A stretch of 24,904 nt of DNA from an uncultured Aquincola sp. (GTDB taxonomy: Bacteria > Pseudomonadota > Gammaproteobacteria > Burkholderiales > Burkholderiaceae). The translations under genes were made by a program, and so were the position numbers. Of the stretch, positions 1 to 7,323 are shown piece after piece; position 1 is the stretch's first letter; each line of letters starts with the position of its first letter. Where the stretch lies: NCBI GenBank assembly GCA_937883885.1, contig CAKZXL010000692.1, positions 1-24,904 of the forward strand, in the 5' to 3' direction. The notes beneath the pieces are model-generated. The model was given only the letters and a program-made list of their open reading frames with translations, was not told where the DNA came from and searched no databases.

Positions 1-1280
1 TCGGTGCGGGTGACGATCAGCGGCGGGCCATCCAGATGCGCGTTCCTCTCCGGACCGGCCCACACGGCGGACAGTGGCATCATGTGCGCCAGGTTCAGCG
101 TCGAGACGATGGGCTGGCGGACATTGGCGTATGCGTTGCCCGGAATGGACGACAGCCACGCATCCACGGCGTTGAGCGTTTCGGGGATGGTGACGAAGCC
201 GCGCCCCTGGATGACGCGCTCCACCATGCGCAGCTTCTCGTCGGCAACGGCGGCGTCCGCGTCCATGACGGTGACGGTCGCCGTCAGGTAGCCGAAGGCG
301 ACCTGATCGCTGCCCAGCTCCTGCAAGGCAGCATCGGCGTCGGCGGCCTTGTTGTTGGCGTCGGTATCGACCAGCGGGCTTTCCTGCTGGAAGATCGTCT
401 CGCGCAGCAACGCGATGACGTTCTTCCTTTTCGCAAACCACTGGCGGCGCAGTCGGGCGAGTTCTTTTTCCGCCTCGGCTTTGTCGAGGCACAGAAAGCG
501 CGTACTCCAGCGATACGCGAAGCCCAGGCGGTTGAGGTCGTCCAGAATCCCCGGCCAGGTCGAGGTCGGGAAACCGCGCACCGACACCACGCGCAGGTGC
601 TGGTCGCCCAGCATCGGCGCCAGGCCACCGACCAGCGCGGAATCGGTCAGCAGCGCGTCGATGTGGAACGGCACTTCGGGAACGCCGACGCGGTAGCGGC
701 GCGTCGAGACGGTCGAATGCAGGTAGGTCAACGTCTGGCTGTCATCAAGCCAGGCGATCTCCGGCATCACGCCATCGAGCAGGTCGAAGATGCGATCCGT
801 TTCAGCGACGAAGGCGTGCAGCCGCTCGCGCCAATCCACGCCTTCGGTGGGCCGGTTTTCGTACAGCAGGCCCGCGGCCCGAGCACGGGATTCCTCGGAC
901 GGCAGGTAGGCCAGCGTCAGGTGATAGCCGCTCTCGAAGTGGTTGCCCGAATCCTCGAAGGCGGCGCGGCGTTCTTCATCGACCAGCCAGGACAGCGGTT
1001 CGGGGAAATCGGAGTGCGGGTAGTCGGCGGCAGACCGGCGCTCGGCTTCGATGAACAGCGCCCAGCCCGAACCCAGGCGGCGCAGCGCGTTGTTCAAGCG
1101 CGCCGATGTGGCGATCAGCTCGCCTTGCGTCGCGCTGTCGAGGTCGGGGCCACGAAAGCGCGCCGTGCGCTGGAAGCTGCCGTCCTTGTTCAAGACGACG
1201 CCCGGTGCCACCAGTCCGGCCCAGGGCAGCCAGTCGGCGAGCAAGGCCGGTCGCTGGCGGTATTCGGCGAGGTTCAGCAT
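1..1280 (-). CDS. trbE: TrbE, T4SS ATPase (N-terminal part; runs off the window)
   Basis: TrbE is the VirB4-class ATPase that energises assembly of the mating-pair T4SS at the inner membrane. The minus-strand frame is open from ATG at 1280 to the window edge, 426 codons. It begins MLNLAEYRQRPALLADWLPW and continues with the VirB4 N-terminal pattern (LNKDGSFQRTARFRGPDL, then GSGWALFIEAERR). The family is about 800 residues, so roughly half is present and the Walker motifs lie beyond base 1. A GGGAGG ribosome site 8 nt before the ATG fixes the start. trbD stops 14 nt upstream, and the position after trbD is the usual one in Tn4371/RP4-type trb operons. No internal stop was seen in the stretches I translated. 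Confidence 0.9.
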   Translation of the reverse strand, partial: MLNLAEYRQRPALLADWLPWAGLVAPGVVLNKDGSFQRTARFRGPDLDSATQGELIATSARLNNALRRLGSGWALFIEAERRSAADYPHSDFPEPLSWLVDEERRAAFEDSGNHFESGYHLTLAYLPSEESRARAAGLLYENRPTEGVDWRERLHAFVAETDRIFDLLDGVMPEIAWLDDSQTLTYLHSTVSTRRYRVGVPEVPFHIDALLTDSALVGGLAPMLGDQHLRVVSVRGFPTSTWPGILDDLNRLGFAYRWSTRFLCLDKAEAEKELARLRRQWFAKRKNVIALLRETIFQQESPLVDTDANNKAADADAALQELGSDQVAFGYLTATVTVMDADAAVADEKLRMVERVIQGRGFVTIPETLNAVDAWLSSIPGNAYANVRQPIVSTLNLAHMMPLSAVWAGPERNAHLDGPPLIVTRT

Positions 1281-1288
1281 CGCGGCGT

Positions 1289-1294
1289 CCTCCC
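1289..1294 (-). promoter_or_regulatory. Ribosome binding site of trbE
   Basis: GGGAGG on the minus strand, 8 nt before the trbE ATG and just after the trbD stop. It supports choosing 1280 as the start, because trbE is one of the few genes in this operon that does not overlap its upstream neighbour. Confidence 0.6.
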
Positions 1295-1567
1295 CTACAC
1301 GTCCAGCAGCGGGCGGTGCTTGATGTGCCGCGCGAACACGGCCATGAACTGCGGATCGACGCGCGCGCCCCGCATCGCCAGCGAATGGCCGACGATCCAG
1401 AGCACGACACCGGGAATCCACAGTTGCAGGCCCAGCCCGACAGCGGCGGCCAAGGTGCCGTTGGCGATCGCCACGGTGCGCGGTGCGCCGCCCAGCAGGA
1501 TCGGCTCGGTGAGCGAGCGATGCAGCGGCACCTCGAACCCGGCCGCGAAGGTGTCCGGGGCACTCAT
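1295..1567 (-). CDS. trbD: TrbD, T4SS inner-membrane protein (VirB3-like)
   Basis: A 90-residue protein of the TrbD/VirB3 family, a small inner-membrane component that works with the TrbE ATPase in T4SS assembly. It opens MSAPDTFAAGFEVPLHRSLT and has PILLGGAPR, typical of TrbD N-termini. One hydrophobic stretch (about residues 30-63) contains two short membrane passes interrupted by WIPG. The C-terminus is polar and ends HRPLLDV. The start overlaps the trbC stop as ATGA, so translation is probably coupled. Length and position between trbC and trbE match the family. Confidence 0.9.
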   Translation of the reverse strand: MSAPDTFAAGFEVPLHRSLTEPILLGGAPRTVAIANGTLAAAVGLGLQLWIPGVVLWIVGHSLAMRGARVDPQFMAVFARHIKHRPLLDV

Positions 1568-1950
1568 ACGACGGCCCCGCCCGAGAAGCTGAAGAACGAC
1601 AGGAAGAACGAGGACGCGGCGAAGGCGATGCTCAAGCCGAACACGATCTGGATCAGCTTGCGAAAGCCGCCCGACGTGTCGCCGAACGCGAGCGCGAGGC
1701 CCGTGGCGATGATGATGATGACCGCGACGATGCGCGCCACCGGCCCCTGGATGGATTCAAGGATGGATTGCAGCGGGCCTTCCCACGGCATCGAGGAACC
1801 GGCGGCCTGTGCAGTGCCCGCAAGCAGCAGCATGAAGGCAGCGAGCATCAAGCCTTGCATGGCCGGGCGGGCCAGGCCATCCAGCCGCGCGGGACTGGAG
1901 CGGCGGGAAAGCGGATTTACAGAAATACGGAAAGCATCAACGTGCGTCAT
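1564..1950 (-). CDS. trbC: TrbC, pilin precursor (VirB2-like)
   Basis: A 128-residue TrbC/VirB2-type prepilin, the major subunit of the conjugative pilus. Starting from ATG 1950 (MTHVDAFRISVNP), a long cationic N-terminal region leads to a hydrophobic signal segment (MLAAFMLLLAGTAQAAG, about residues 35-51) with an AQA-A cleavage site. The mature part has two hydrophobic helices, around IVAVIIIIATGLAL and IVFGLSIAFAASSFF, separated by GDTSGGFRK as in TrbC pilins. The open frame extends upstream inside trbB, but the ATGA overlap with the trbB stop fixes the real start. In RP4 the pilin is matured by the TraF peptidase, and a traF homologue is present at 23.4-24.0 kb. Confidence 0.9.
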   Translation of the reverse strand: MTHVDAFRISVNPLSRRSSPARLDGLARPAMQGLMLAAFMLLLAGTAQAAGSSMPWEGPLQSILESIQGPVARIVAVIIIIATGLALAFGDTSGGFRKLIQIVFGLSIAFAASSFFLSFFSFSGGAVV

Positions 1951-2996
1951 GGCAGTTCTCCAGAAAGGTCGAGGGATGGGGAAGTCGCCGCAGCGGGTGC
2001 GGCATCGGGAAGTGGCGGCAGCTCGGGAAACGGCGCGTCCATCGCATCCGCCAGTCGGTAACCCACGCCGTCGAAGCCGACGACGCGGGCGATGCTCTCG
2101 ATGCGGCGCTTGCGTCCGCGCCCGGCGATGTGGATCACCACGTTGACCGCCTCGGCGATCAGCGCGCGGGGCGGGTTCACCGCCACTTCGAGAATCAGTT
2201 GCTCCAGGCGCAGCAGCGCGCCGAGGGCGGAGCCGGCGTGGATCGTGGCAATGCCACCCGGATGGCCCGTGCCCCACACCTTGATGAGATCCAGCGCCTC
2301 GGCGCCGCGCACCTCGCCCACGACCACGCGGTCAGGCCGCAGGCGCATGGACGAGCGCACAAGCTCGGTCATCGACACCACGCCTGCGCGGGTGCGCAGC
2401 GGAACGTGGTCGCGGGCCGCGCATTGCAGTTCCACCGTGTCTTCGAGCACCAGCACGCGGTCGCCCGTGGCGGCGATCTCGGCCAGCAGCGCATTGGCGA
2501 GCGTGGTCTTGCCGCTGCTGGTGGCGCCGGCGATCAGGACGTTCTGCCGCTCGCGCACGGCACGAACGAGAAAGCCCGCCTGCGCGCTGGTCATCATCCC
2601 GTCGATGACGTACCGCTCCAGCGGAATCACACCGATGGCGCGCTTCCGCAGCGCGAAGGCCGGCCCTGGCGCGGCGGGCGGCAAGATACCCTCGAAGCGT
2701 TCGCCGGTTTCGGGCAGTTCGGCGGACAGTAGCGGCTGGCCGCGATGGACTTCTGCGCCAACGTGGGCGGCGACAAGGCGGATGATTCGCTCGCCGTCCG
2801 CCTCGGACAGCTCCACGCCCATCGGTGCGCGGCCCGATGAAAGCCGATCCACCCAAAGGGTGCGATCAGGATTGAGCATGACTTCCACCACGTCCGGGTC
2901 TTCGAGCGCGGCAGCGATCAGCGGCCCCATCGCCGTGCGCAGCATCTGAATGCGGCGGTCGAGCGAGGTGGCGAAGGACGAAGGTGCGACGCTCAT
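1947..2996 (-). CDS. trbB: TrbB, T4SS secretion ATPase (VirB11-like)
   Basis: A 349-residue hexameric traffic ATPase of the VirB11/GspE family, acting on the cytoplasmic face of the T4SS. It carries Walker A GATSSGKTT at about residues 157-165, an Asp-box region with VLVLEDTVELQC, and RPDRVVVGEVRGAEALDL followed by GTGHPGG, the standard VirB11 sequence. Length is normal for TrbB. The start overlaps the upstream CopG-like gene as ATGA, and the stop overlaps trbC in the same way, so the gene sits inside a translationally coupled chain. Confidence 0.95.
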   Translation of the reverse strand: MSVAPSSFATSLDRRIQMLRTAMGPLIAAALEDPDVVEVMLNPDRTLWVDRLSSGRAPMGVELSEADGERIIRLVAAHVGAEVHRGQPLLSAELPETGERFEGILPPAAPGPAFALRKRAIGVIPLERYVIDGMMTSAQAGFLVRAVRERQNVLIAGATSSGKTTLANALLAEIAATGDRVLVLEDTVELQCAARDHVPLRTRAGVVSMTELVRSSMRLRPDRVVVGEVRGAEALDLIKVWGTGHPGGIATIHAGSALGALLRLEQLILEVAVNPPRALIAEAVNVVIHIAGRGRKRRIESIARVVGFDGVGYRLADAMDAPFPELPPLPDAAPAAATSPSLDLSGELP

Positions 2997-3457
2997 GAGG
3001 CGCGCTCTTGCGCTTCGGCAACTGCCGCCGCGTCATCCATCCGCGCCGGGTCGGGGTGCAGTTCCTCCACCACATCGCGCACCAGGCTTCGACCGCGCAG
3101 CAGGTGGCGACCCAACTGTTCAACGAACTGCTCGAAGCGCGCTTTGCCCTGTGCGCGTGCCGCGTCTTGGTGCGCCTCGGGAACTGGCGTGCTGACCGTG
3201 AGGTAATAGCGGATGAACAGCGCCAGCGTTTCGATGGCGATGTTCTGGTCGCGCTCCATGCGCTCGGCCTGGCGCGAGAGGCGATCAAGCCGCTTGGCAA
3301 TCGCTGCCTCGCGCTGGTCGGCAGCATCGGGCGACAGCCACGATGCGAGCGCCGCCGCGACGATGCTGGATTTCGATACGCCTTTCTTGGCGGCCAGCTC
3401 GTCCAGACGCTTGGCATGCTCCGGCTGGATGAACAGGTTGAGGCGGTAGTGGCTCAT
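2993..3457 (-). CDS. CopG-family ribbon-helix-helix protein of the tra/trb operon
   Basis: A 154-residue protein with an N-terminal RHH fold: MSHYRLNLFIQPEHAKRLDE forms the strand and first helix, followed by KKGVSKSSIVAAALASWL. The rest is charged and helical (about residues 48-80, probable coiled coil) with a polar tail. A CopG-like gene between traG and trbB is standard in Tn4371-type ICEs. It may repress the transfer operon or act as a relaxosome DNA-binding accessory; the sequence does not distinguish these. ATGA overlaps join it to traG and trbB. Confidence 0.8.
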   Translation of the reverse strand: MSHYRLNLFIQPEHAKRLDELAAKKGVSKSSIVAAALASWLSPDAADQREAAIAKRLDRLSRQAERMERDQNIAIETLALFIRYYLTVSTPVPEAHQDAARAQGKARFEQFVEQLGRHLLRGRSLVRDVVEELHPDPARMDDAAAVAEAQERAS

Positions 3458-5463
3458 AGCTCGATTCCGTCGTTGGGGTCGAGGGAAGCCAGCCGGGCCG
3501 TGCGCTGCATGGCCGGGTCAAGCTGGCGAGGAAGGGGAAGCGGCAGGTCGTCATCGTCATCGAGCAACCCGAGGTCGGCTGCGGACGCGGCCAGCTCGGG
3601 GTCGTAGGCGACGGCTTCGGAAAGTTCGGGCTGACGGCGCGGTCCGCCGTCGTCGGCCGAACCCAAGTGCTCCAGGCCATCAGTAGGTGCAGTGGCCGGT
3701 GCGGCAGGCACGGCGGGAATCGCCAGCCCGCTCCAGTCGTCGGCTCGCGAGGGCGGAACGTCGGCATAGCGTCCGGCCGCAAGCACGGGCGGCGGCAGCA
3801 CGCGCCGCTTGAAATTGGTGTCCGCGTAATAGCGCAGCTTTTTGGCCTTGATCGGCGCCACGCTGGACACCATCACCACGGCTTCATCCGGCGGTAACTG
3901 CATCACTTCGCCCGGCGTCAGCAGTGGGCGCGCGGTCTCCTGGCGCGACACCATCAGGTGGCCCAGCCACGGCGCGAGCCGGTGGCCTGCGTAGTTGCGC
4001 TGTGCGCGCAGCTCGGTTGCAGTGCCCAGCGTTTCGGAGATCCGCTTGGCCGTGCGTTCGTCGTTGGTGGCGAACGTCACGCGGACATGGCAGTTGTCCA
4101 GAATCGAATGGTTCTGCCCATACGCCTTGTCGATCTGATTGAGCGACTGCGCGATGAGAAAGCTGCGAATGCCATAGCCCGCCATGAAGGCCAGTGCCGT
4201 CTCGAAGAAGTCGAGCCGCCCGAGCGCCGGGAACTCGTCAAGCATCAGCAGCAGCTTGTGGCGGCGCTCGATGCCGTCGGAGCCATCGAGCGATTCCGTC
4301 AGCCGTCGCCCGATCTGATTGAGGATCAGGCGGATCAGCGGCTTCGTCCGCGAAATATCTGAAGGCGGCACCACAAGGTACAGCGATACCGGATGCTCGG
4401 CCGCGATCAGGTCGGCAATGCGCCAATCGCAACGCGACGTGACTTCGGCCACCGTAGGGTCGCGGTACAGGCCGAGGAACGACATGGCCGTGCTCAACAC
4501 GCCGGAACGCTCGTTGTCCGACTTGTTGAGCACTTCGCGCGCCGCCGATGCGACGACCGGATGCGGGCCATAGCCGAGATGCGGCGTGGTCATCATCCGG
4601 TGCAGCGTCAGCTCGAATGGGCAAGCCGGATCGGAGAGGAAGTTGGCGACGCCGCGCAGCGTCTTGTCCTCGCCCGCATAGAGCACGTGCAGGATGGCGC
4701 CGACCAGCAGAGCATGGCTGGTCTTCTCCCAATGGTTGCGCCGCTCCAGCGCGCCTTCGGGATCGACCAGGATGTCCGCGATGTTCTGCACGTCGCGCAC
4801 CTCATGGGCGCCGCGACGCACCTCCAGCAGCGGGTTGTAGGCCGCTGACTTCGCATCGGTCGGGTTGAACAGCAGGCAATGCGAGAAGCGCGAGCGCCAG
4901 CCTGCGGTGATCTGCCAGTTCTCGCCTTTGATGTCATGGATGACGGCGGACGCGGGCCAGCTCAACAAGGTGGGCACCACCAGGCCCACGCCTTTGCCCG
5001 AGCGGGTTGGTGCGAAGGTCAGGACGTGTTCCGGACCTTCGTGGCGCAGGTACTGGCGTTCGTGCTGGCCGAGGAACACGCCGTCCGGCTGCGTGAGACC
5101 GGCCTCGCGAATGTCATCCGCGTTCGCCCAGCGCGCCGAGCCGTAGGTCGTGACCAGGCGCGATTGCCGCGAGCGCCAGATCGACATGCCGATGGCCACC
5201 AGCACGGCCACCAGGCCGCTGCCACCCGCAATGGCGCCGCCGATGTCAAAGACGCTGGGCGCGTAGGCATCGAAGAAGAACCACCACTCGAACAGCCGCC
5301 ACGGGTGATAGACCGGCGTACCGAAGAAGTCGAACCAGGGCGAGCCAAGGCGTAGCTGATAGCCCAGGGCGGCGGCTGTCCATTGTGTGGCTGCCCACAC
5401 GCCGGCGATCACGATGCCGAATACCACGGCGATCTGACCGAACAGCACGTTCGTCCCTTGCAT
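3454..5463 (-). CDS. traG: TraG, conjugative coupling protein (VirD4-like)
   Basis: A 669-residue type IV coupling protein that docks the relaxase-DNA complex on the T4SS and pumps DNA. Two N-terminal membrane regions (about residues 5-33 and 70-95) precede the RecA-like domain. Walker A is APTRSGKG (about 151-158), with KGENW shortly after, and Walker B is LLLMLDEFPALG (about 404-414). The open frame extends 17 codons further upstream, but ATG 5463 (MQGTNVLFGQIAVVFG) has GGAGG 7 nt before it and is preferred. The C-terminus is acidic (LLDDDDDLPLPLP), as in related TraG proteins. The stop overlaps the CopG-like gene by ATGA. Confidence 0.95.
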   Translation of the reverse strand: MQGTNVLFGQIAVVFGIVIAGVWAATQWTAAALGYQLRLGSPWFDFFGTPVYHPWRLFEWWFFFDAYAPSVFDIGGAIAGGSGLVAVLVAIGMSIWRSRQSRLVTTYGSARWANADDIREAGLTQPDGVFLGQHERQYLRHEGPEHVLTFAPTRSGKGVGLVVPTLLSWPASAVIHDIKGENWQITAGWRSRFSHCLLFNPTDAKSAAYNPLLEVRRGAHEVRDVQNIADILVDPEGALERRNHWEKTSHALLVGAILHVLYAGEDKTLRGVANFLSDPACPFELTLHRMMTTPHLGYGPHPVVASAAREVLNKSDNERSGVLSTAMSFLGLYRDPTVAEVTSRCDWRIADLIAAEHPVSLYLVVPPSDISRTKPLIRLILNQIGRRLTESLDGSDGIERRHKLLLMLDEFPALGRLDFFETALAFMAGYGIRSFLIAQSLNQIDKAYGQNHSILDNCHVRVTFATNDERTAKRISETLGTATELRAQRNYAGHRLAPWLGHLMVSRQETARPLLTPGEVMQLPPDEAVVMVSSVAPIKAKKLRYYADTNFKRRVLPPPVLAAGRYADVPPSRADDWSGLAIPAVPAAPATAPTDGLEHLGSADDGGPRRQPELSEAVAYDPELAASAADLGLLDDDDDLPLPLPRQLDPAMQRTARLASLDPNDGIEL

Positions 5464-5470
5464 GATCCCG

Positions 5471-5475
5471 CCTCC
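5471..5475 (-). promoter_or_regulatory. Ribosome binding site of traG
   Basis: GGAGG on the minus strand with 7 nt to ATG 5463. It decides between this start and the in-frame ATG at 5514, which lacks a comparable site. Confidence 0.6.
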
Positions 5476-5529
5476 AATCACGGCACAACAACGTGCCGCG
5501 TGCATCAGGATCAAGGCGTGTGCATAGGT

Positions 5530-5542
5530 CGGTCAAAGACCG
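5530..5542. promoter_or_regulatory. Short perfect palindrome upstream of traG (possible operator)
   Basis: CGGTC-AAA-GACCG forms a 5-bp perfect inverted repeat 67 bp upstream of the traG start, between the eexN terminator and traG. A second imperfect one (AGGCCGAAAAAGCCT, 5559-5573) follows. Because a terminator separates eexN from traG, this leader should contain the traG-trb operon promoter, and these dyads could be operator sites. No clear -35/-10 pair was recognised. Confidence 0.3.
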
Positions 5543-5595
5543 TTATGGCGGGGATTTAGGCCGAAAAAGCCTGATTTCTTGCAGGAGCGAAGGCA

Positions 5596-5630
5596 ATAAA
5601 AACGCCGCAGACGGGAGCGCGTTGCGGCGT
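5596..5630 (-). terminator. Rho-independent terminator downstream of eexN
   Basis: Read on the minus strand, the 8-bp stem ACGCCGCA / TGCGGCGT (5623-5630 and 5602-5609) has a 13-nt loop and is followed by TTTTTATT. It lies about 50 bp after the eexN stop and should end transcription coming through LysR-eexN, separating it from traG-trb. Confidence 0.7.
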
Positions 5631-5679
5631 AGTGAGGTGTCAGCGAGAACTTTGTCGCTGCGAAGCGACTACAACAGAG

Positions 5680-5907
5680 CTATTTGGACTTCTGCTCAGG
5701 TCGGTCACCGAAGAAACGCCGATTGGCGGCTTCGGCAGCACGGCGGCAAAGTTCATCACCGACTTTTGTGCGATCTTCCTTGCATTGCCGTTGAATCTCC
5801 TTGATGCGCTCGGGATGCGCCGCGAGGAAATCCACGGTTTCCGAAGGTTGAGACGAGCCACATGCGGTCAGTGCGACGGTCAGCATCAGTAGCATCACTC
5901 TGTTCAT
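5680..5907 (-). CDS. EexN/TrbK-family entry-exclusion lipoprotein
   Basis: A 75-residue lipoprotein. The signal peptide MNRVMLLMLTVALTAC ends in a lipobox with Cys16 as the acylation site. The mature part contains ETVDFLAAHPERIKEIQRQC and later DELCRRAAEA, the two-cysteine pattern of EexN/TrbK proteins, which block redundant entry of the same element. AAAGGA lies 8 nt before ATG 5907. The frame is open much further upstream within the LysR gene, but that part is shadow. It lies 25 nt downstream of the LysR stop, and a terminator follows. Family placement is by pattern recognition. Confidence 0.8.
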   Translation of the reverse strand: MNRVMLLMLTVALTACGSSQPSETVDFLAAHPERIKEIQRQCKEDRTKVGDELCRRAAEAANRRFFGDRPEQKSK

Positions 5908-5932
5908 GATTCCAGTCCTTTCGTCGGATGGT

Positions 5933-6847
5933 TCAGGCATCGTCGGCAGCGTCGATACCGTCTGCCGAATCAATGAAGGCCACACGCTCGATGAACCGAG
6001 CCAGCATCTCGGACGGCTCCGCATCGCGGCGTAGCAGATAGGTCGTAAGCATGTATGGCTTGCCTGCCAAGCGGCGGGCCACGACACCCGGCTCGCGGCT
6101 GGAGGCGATATGCGCCTCGCCCGCTAGGCCCAAAGCCAGGCCAGCGGAAACCAGCGTCATCATCACGTCGAAGGTTGCCACGCGCTGCGCAATCAGCGGC
6201 TCCTGATCGAGCTTGCGCAGAAAACGATCGATCTGCCGCGCGTGGCCTTCGCAGACCGCCGGGTCGCCCAGTGCCAACGGATAGCGCAGCACTTCTTTCA
6301 GCGGAACCTGTTTGAAGGCGAGCACGGGATGGCGGGCTGGCACCGCTACCATCAGTTCATCTTCCCAAGCAGGTGTGACCAAGATACCATCGCCTCCATC
6401 CTCTGCCATCGAAAAACCTACGTCATACAGATCTTCATGCAAACCCTTGATCTGCAGCCCGAGCGGCACCTCAAACAGACGCATCTCAACTTCAGGGTCC
6501 TCTTCACGGCATCGCGCCAGCAAAGTTGACAATCGTGTGGGTGTTACACCATCAGACAAGGCAATGCGTAACTGGCCTAAAAATCCGTTGGTGGCAGACT
6601 TGACGCCATCACGGGCCTGATCCAATGCGGTAAAAATGCGCGGGACATGCTCCAAAAGCTGTCGCCCGGCACGGGTTAGTTGAGTGCTTCGGGTAGTACG
6701 AATGAATAAACGAGCACCAAGTTCCTCTTCTAATTCTTTGATAGTGCGTGAAAGTGGAGATTGGTCGATATGTAGTCGTTCAGCGGCGCGAGCGAAATGA
6801 AGTTCCTCCGCAACGATGAGAAAGCAGCGAAGATGTCGAAGCTCCAT
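5933..6847 (-). CDS. LysR-family transcriptional regulator (TraR-like of Tn4371 ICEs)
   Basis: A 304-residue LysR-type regulator. The N-terminal winged helix-turn-helix includes ELHFARAAERLHIDQSPLSR (about residues 17-36), followed by the linker helix TIKELEEELGARLFIRTTR and a co-inducer-binding domain. ATG 6847 is preferred because GGAG sits 8 nt upstream; a GTG three codons earlier is in frame. In Tn4371-type elements a LysR gene (called traR) lies just upstream of traG, so this is probably a core gene. Here its start is only 42 nt after the dgkA stop, so cargo transcription may run into it. The effector is unknown. Confidence 0.85.
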   Translation of the reverse strand: MELRHLRCFLIVAEELHFARAAERLHIDQSPLSRTIKELEEELGARLFIRTTRSTQLTRAGRQLLEHVPRIFTALDQARDGVKSATNGFLGQLRIALSDGVTPTRLSTLLARCREEDPEVEMRLFEVPLGLQIKGLHEDLYDVGFSMAEDGGDGILVTPAWEDELMVAVPARHPVLAFKQVPLKEVLRYPLALGDPAVCEGHARQIDRFLRKLDQEPLIAQRVATFDVMMTLVSAGLALGLAGEAHIASSREPGVVARRLAGKPYMLTTYLLRRDAEPSEMLARFIERVAFIDSADGIDAADDA

Positions 6848-6889
6848 TGTGCTCACTCCACTTTAATTCGTCTAATTTCATTTGCGCGG

Positions 6890-7312
6890 CTAATTAATCA
6901 GCCTTTGCCAGAGTGCTGACAGCCAAACCCCCCCAGTCAGCAAAGTGGCTAACAGCACGGCAGCGCTTCCCATGTCCTTTGCACGCTTTGATAGCTCATG
7001 CCATTGAGGGCCAATACGATCAATCGCCGATTCCACAGCAGTATTGAGTAGCTCCACAATCATCAAAATAAGGATACTTCCTGAGAGAAGAGCGACTTCG
7101 ACCCATCCCTGCCCCAACCAGAAGGCCAATGGGACCAACACAAAGGAAAATACTGACTCAAGTCTAAAGGCCGGCTCATTCCATCCAGCGCGCAATCCCT
7201 GAATTGAGTAATGGGACGCATGCCAAATTCTCAATATTCCTCGGCGAGATTTTTGTTTATTTTCGAATGCGGACATGGAATCAGCTGCGATTGTGTGTTT
7301 TTTATCTTTCAT
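6890..7312 (-). CDS. dgkA: DgkA-type diacylglycerol kinase
   Basis: A 140-residue integral membrane kinase that phosphorylates diacylglycerol to phosphatidic acid. It has three transmembrane helices and the family signature residues: WNEPAFR (Glu46), VELLNTAVESAIDRIG (Glu87, Asn90, Glu94) and AKDMGSAAV (Lys112, Asp113), equivalent to E28, E69, N72, E76, K94 and D95 of E. coli DgkA as I recall them. The N-terminus is about 20 residues longer than E. coli's. TAAGAG, overlapping the eptA stop codon, serves as ribosome site 8 nt before ATG 7312. EptA cleaves phosphatidylethanolamine and leaves diacylglycerol, so an adjacent kinase recycles the by-product. It is AT-rich relative to the transfer genes. 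Confidence 0.93.
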   Translation of the reverse strand: MKDKKHTIAADSMSAFENKQKSRRGILRIWHASHYSIQGLRAGWNEPAFRLESVFSFVLVPLAFWLGQGWVEVALLSGSILILMIVELLNTAVESAIDRIGPQWHELSKRAKDMGSAAVLLATLLTGGVWLSALWQRLIN

Positions 7313-7323
7313 GAGAACAACTC

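Noticed and set aside
36..1592. Plus-strand 518-codon open frame
   Set aside because: It is the antisense shadow of trbE and trbD, whose minus-strand translation is clearly family-like; the plus product is low-complexity Arg/Gly/His-rich.
1106..2146. Plus-strand 346-codon open frame
   Set aside because: It overlaps trbE, trbD, trbC and trbB in antisense and has no recognisable domain.
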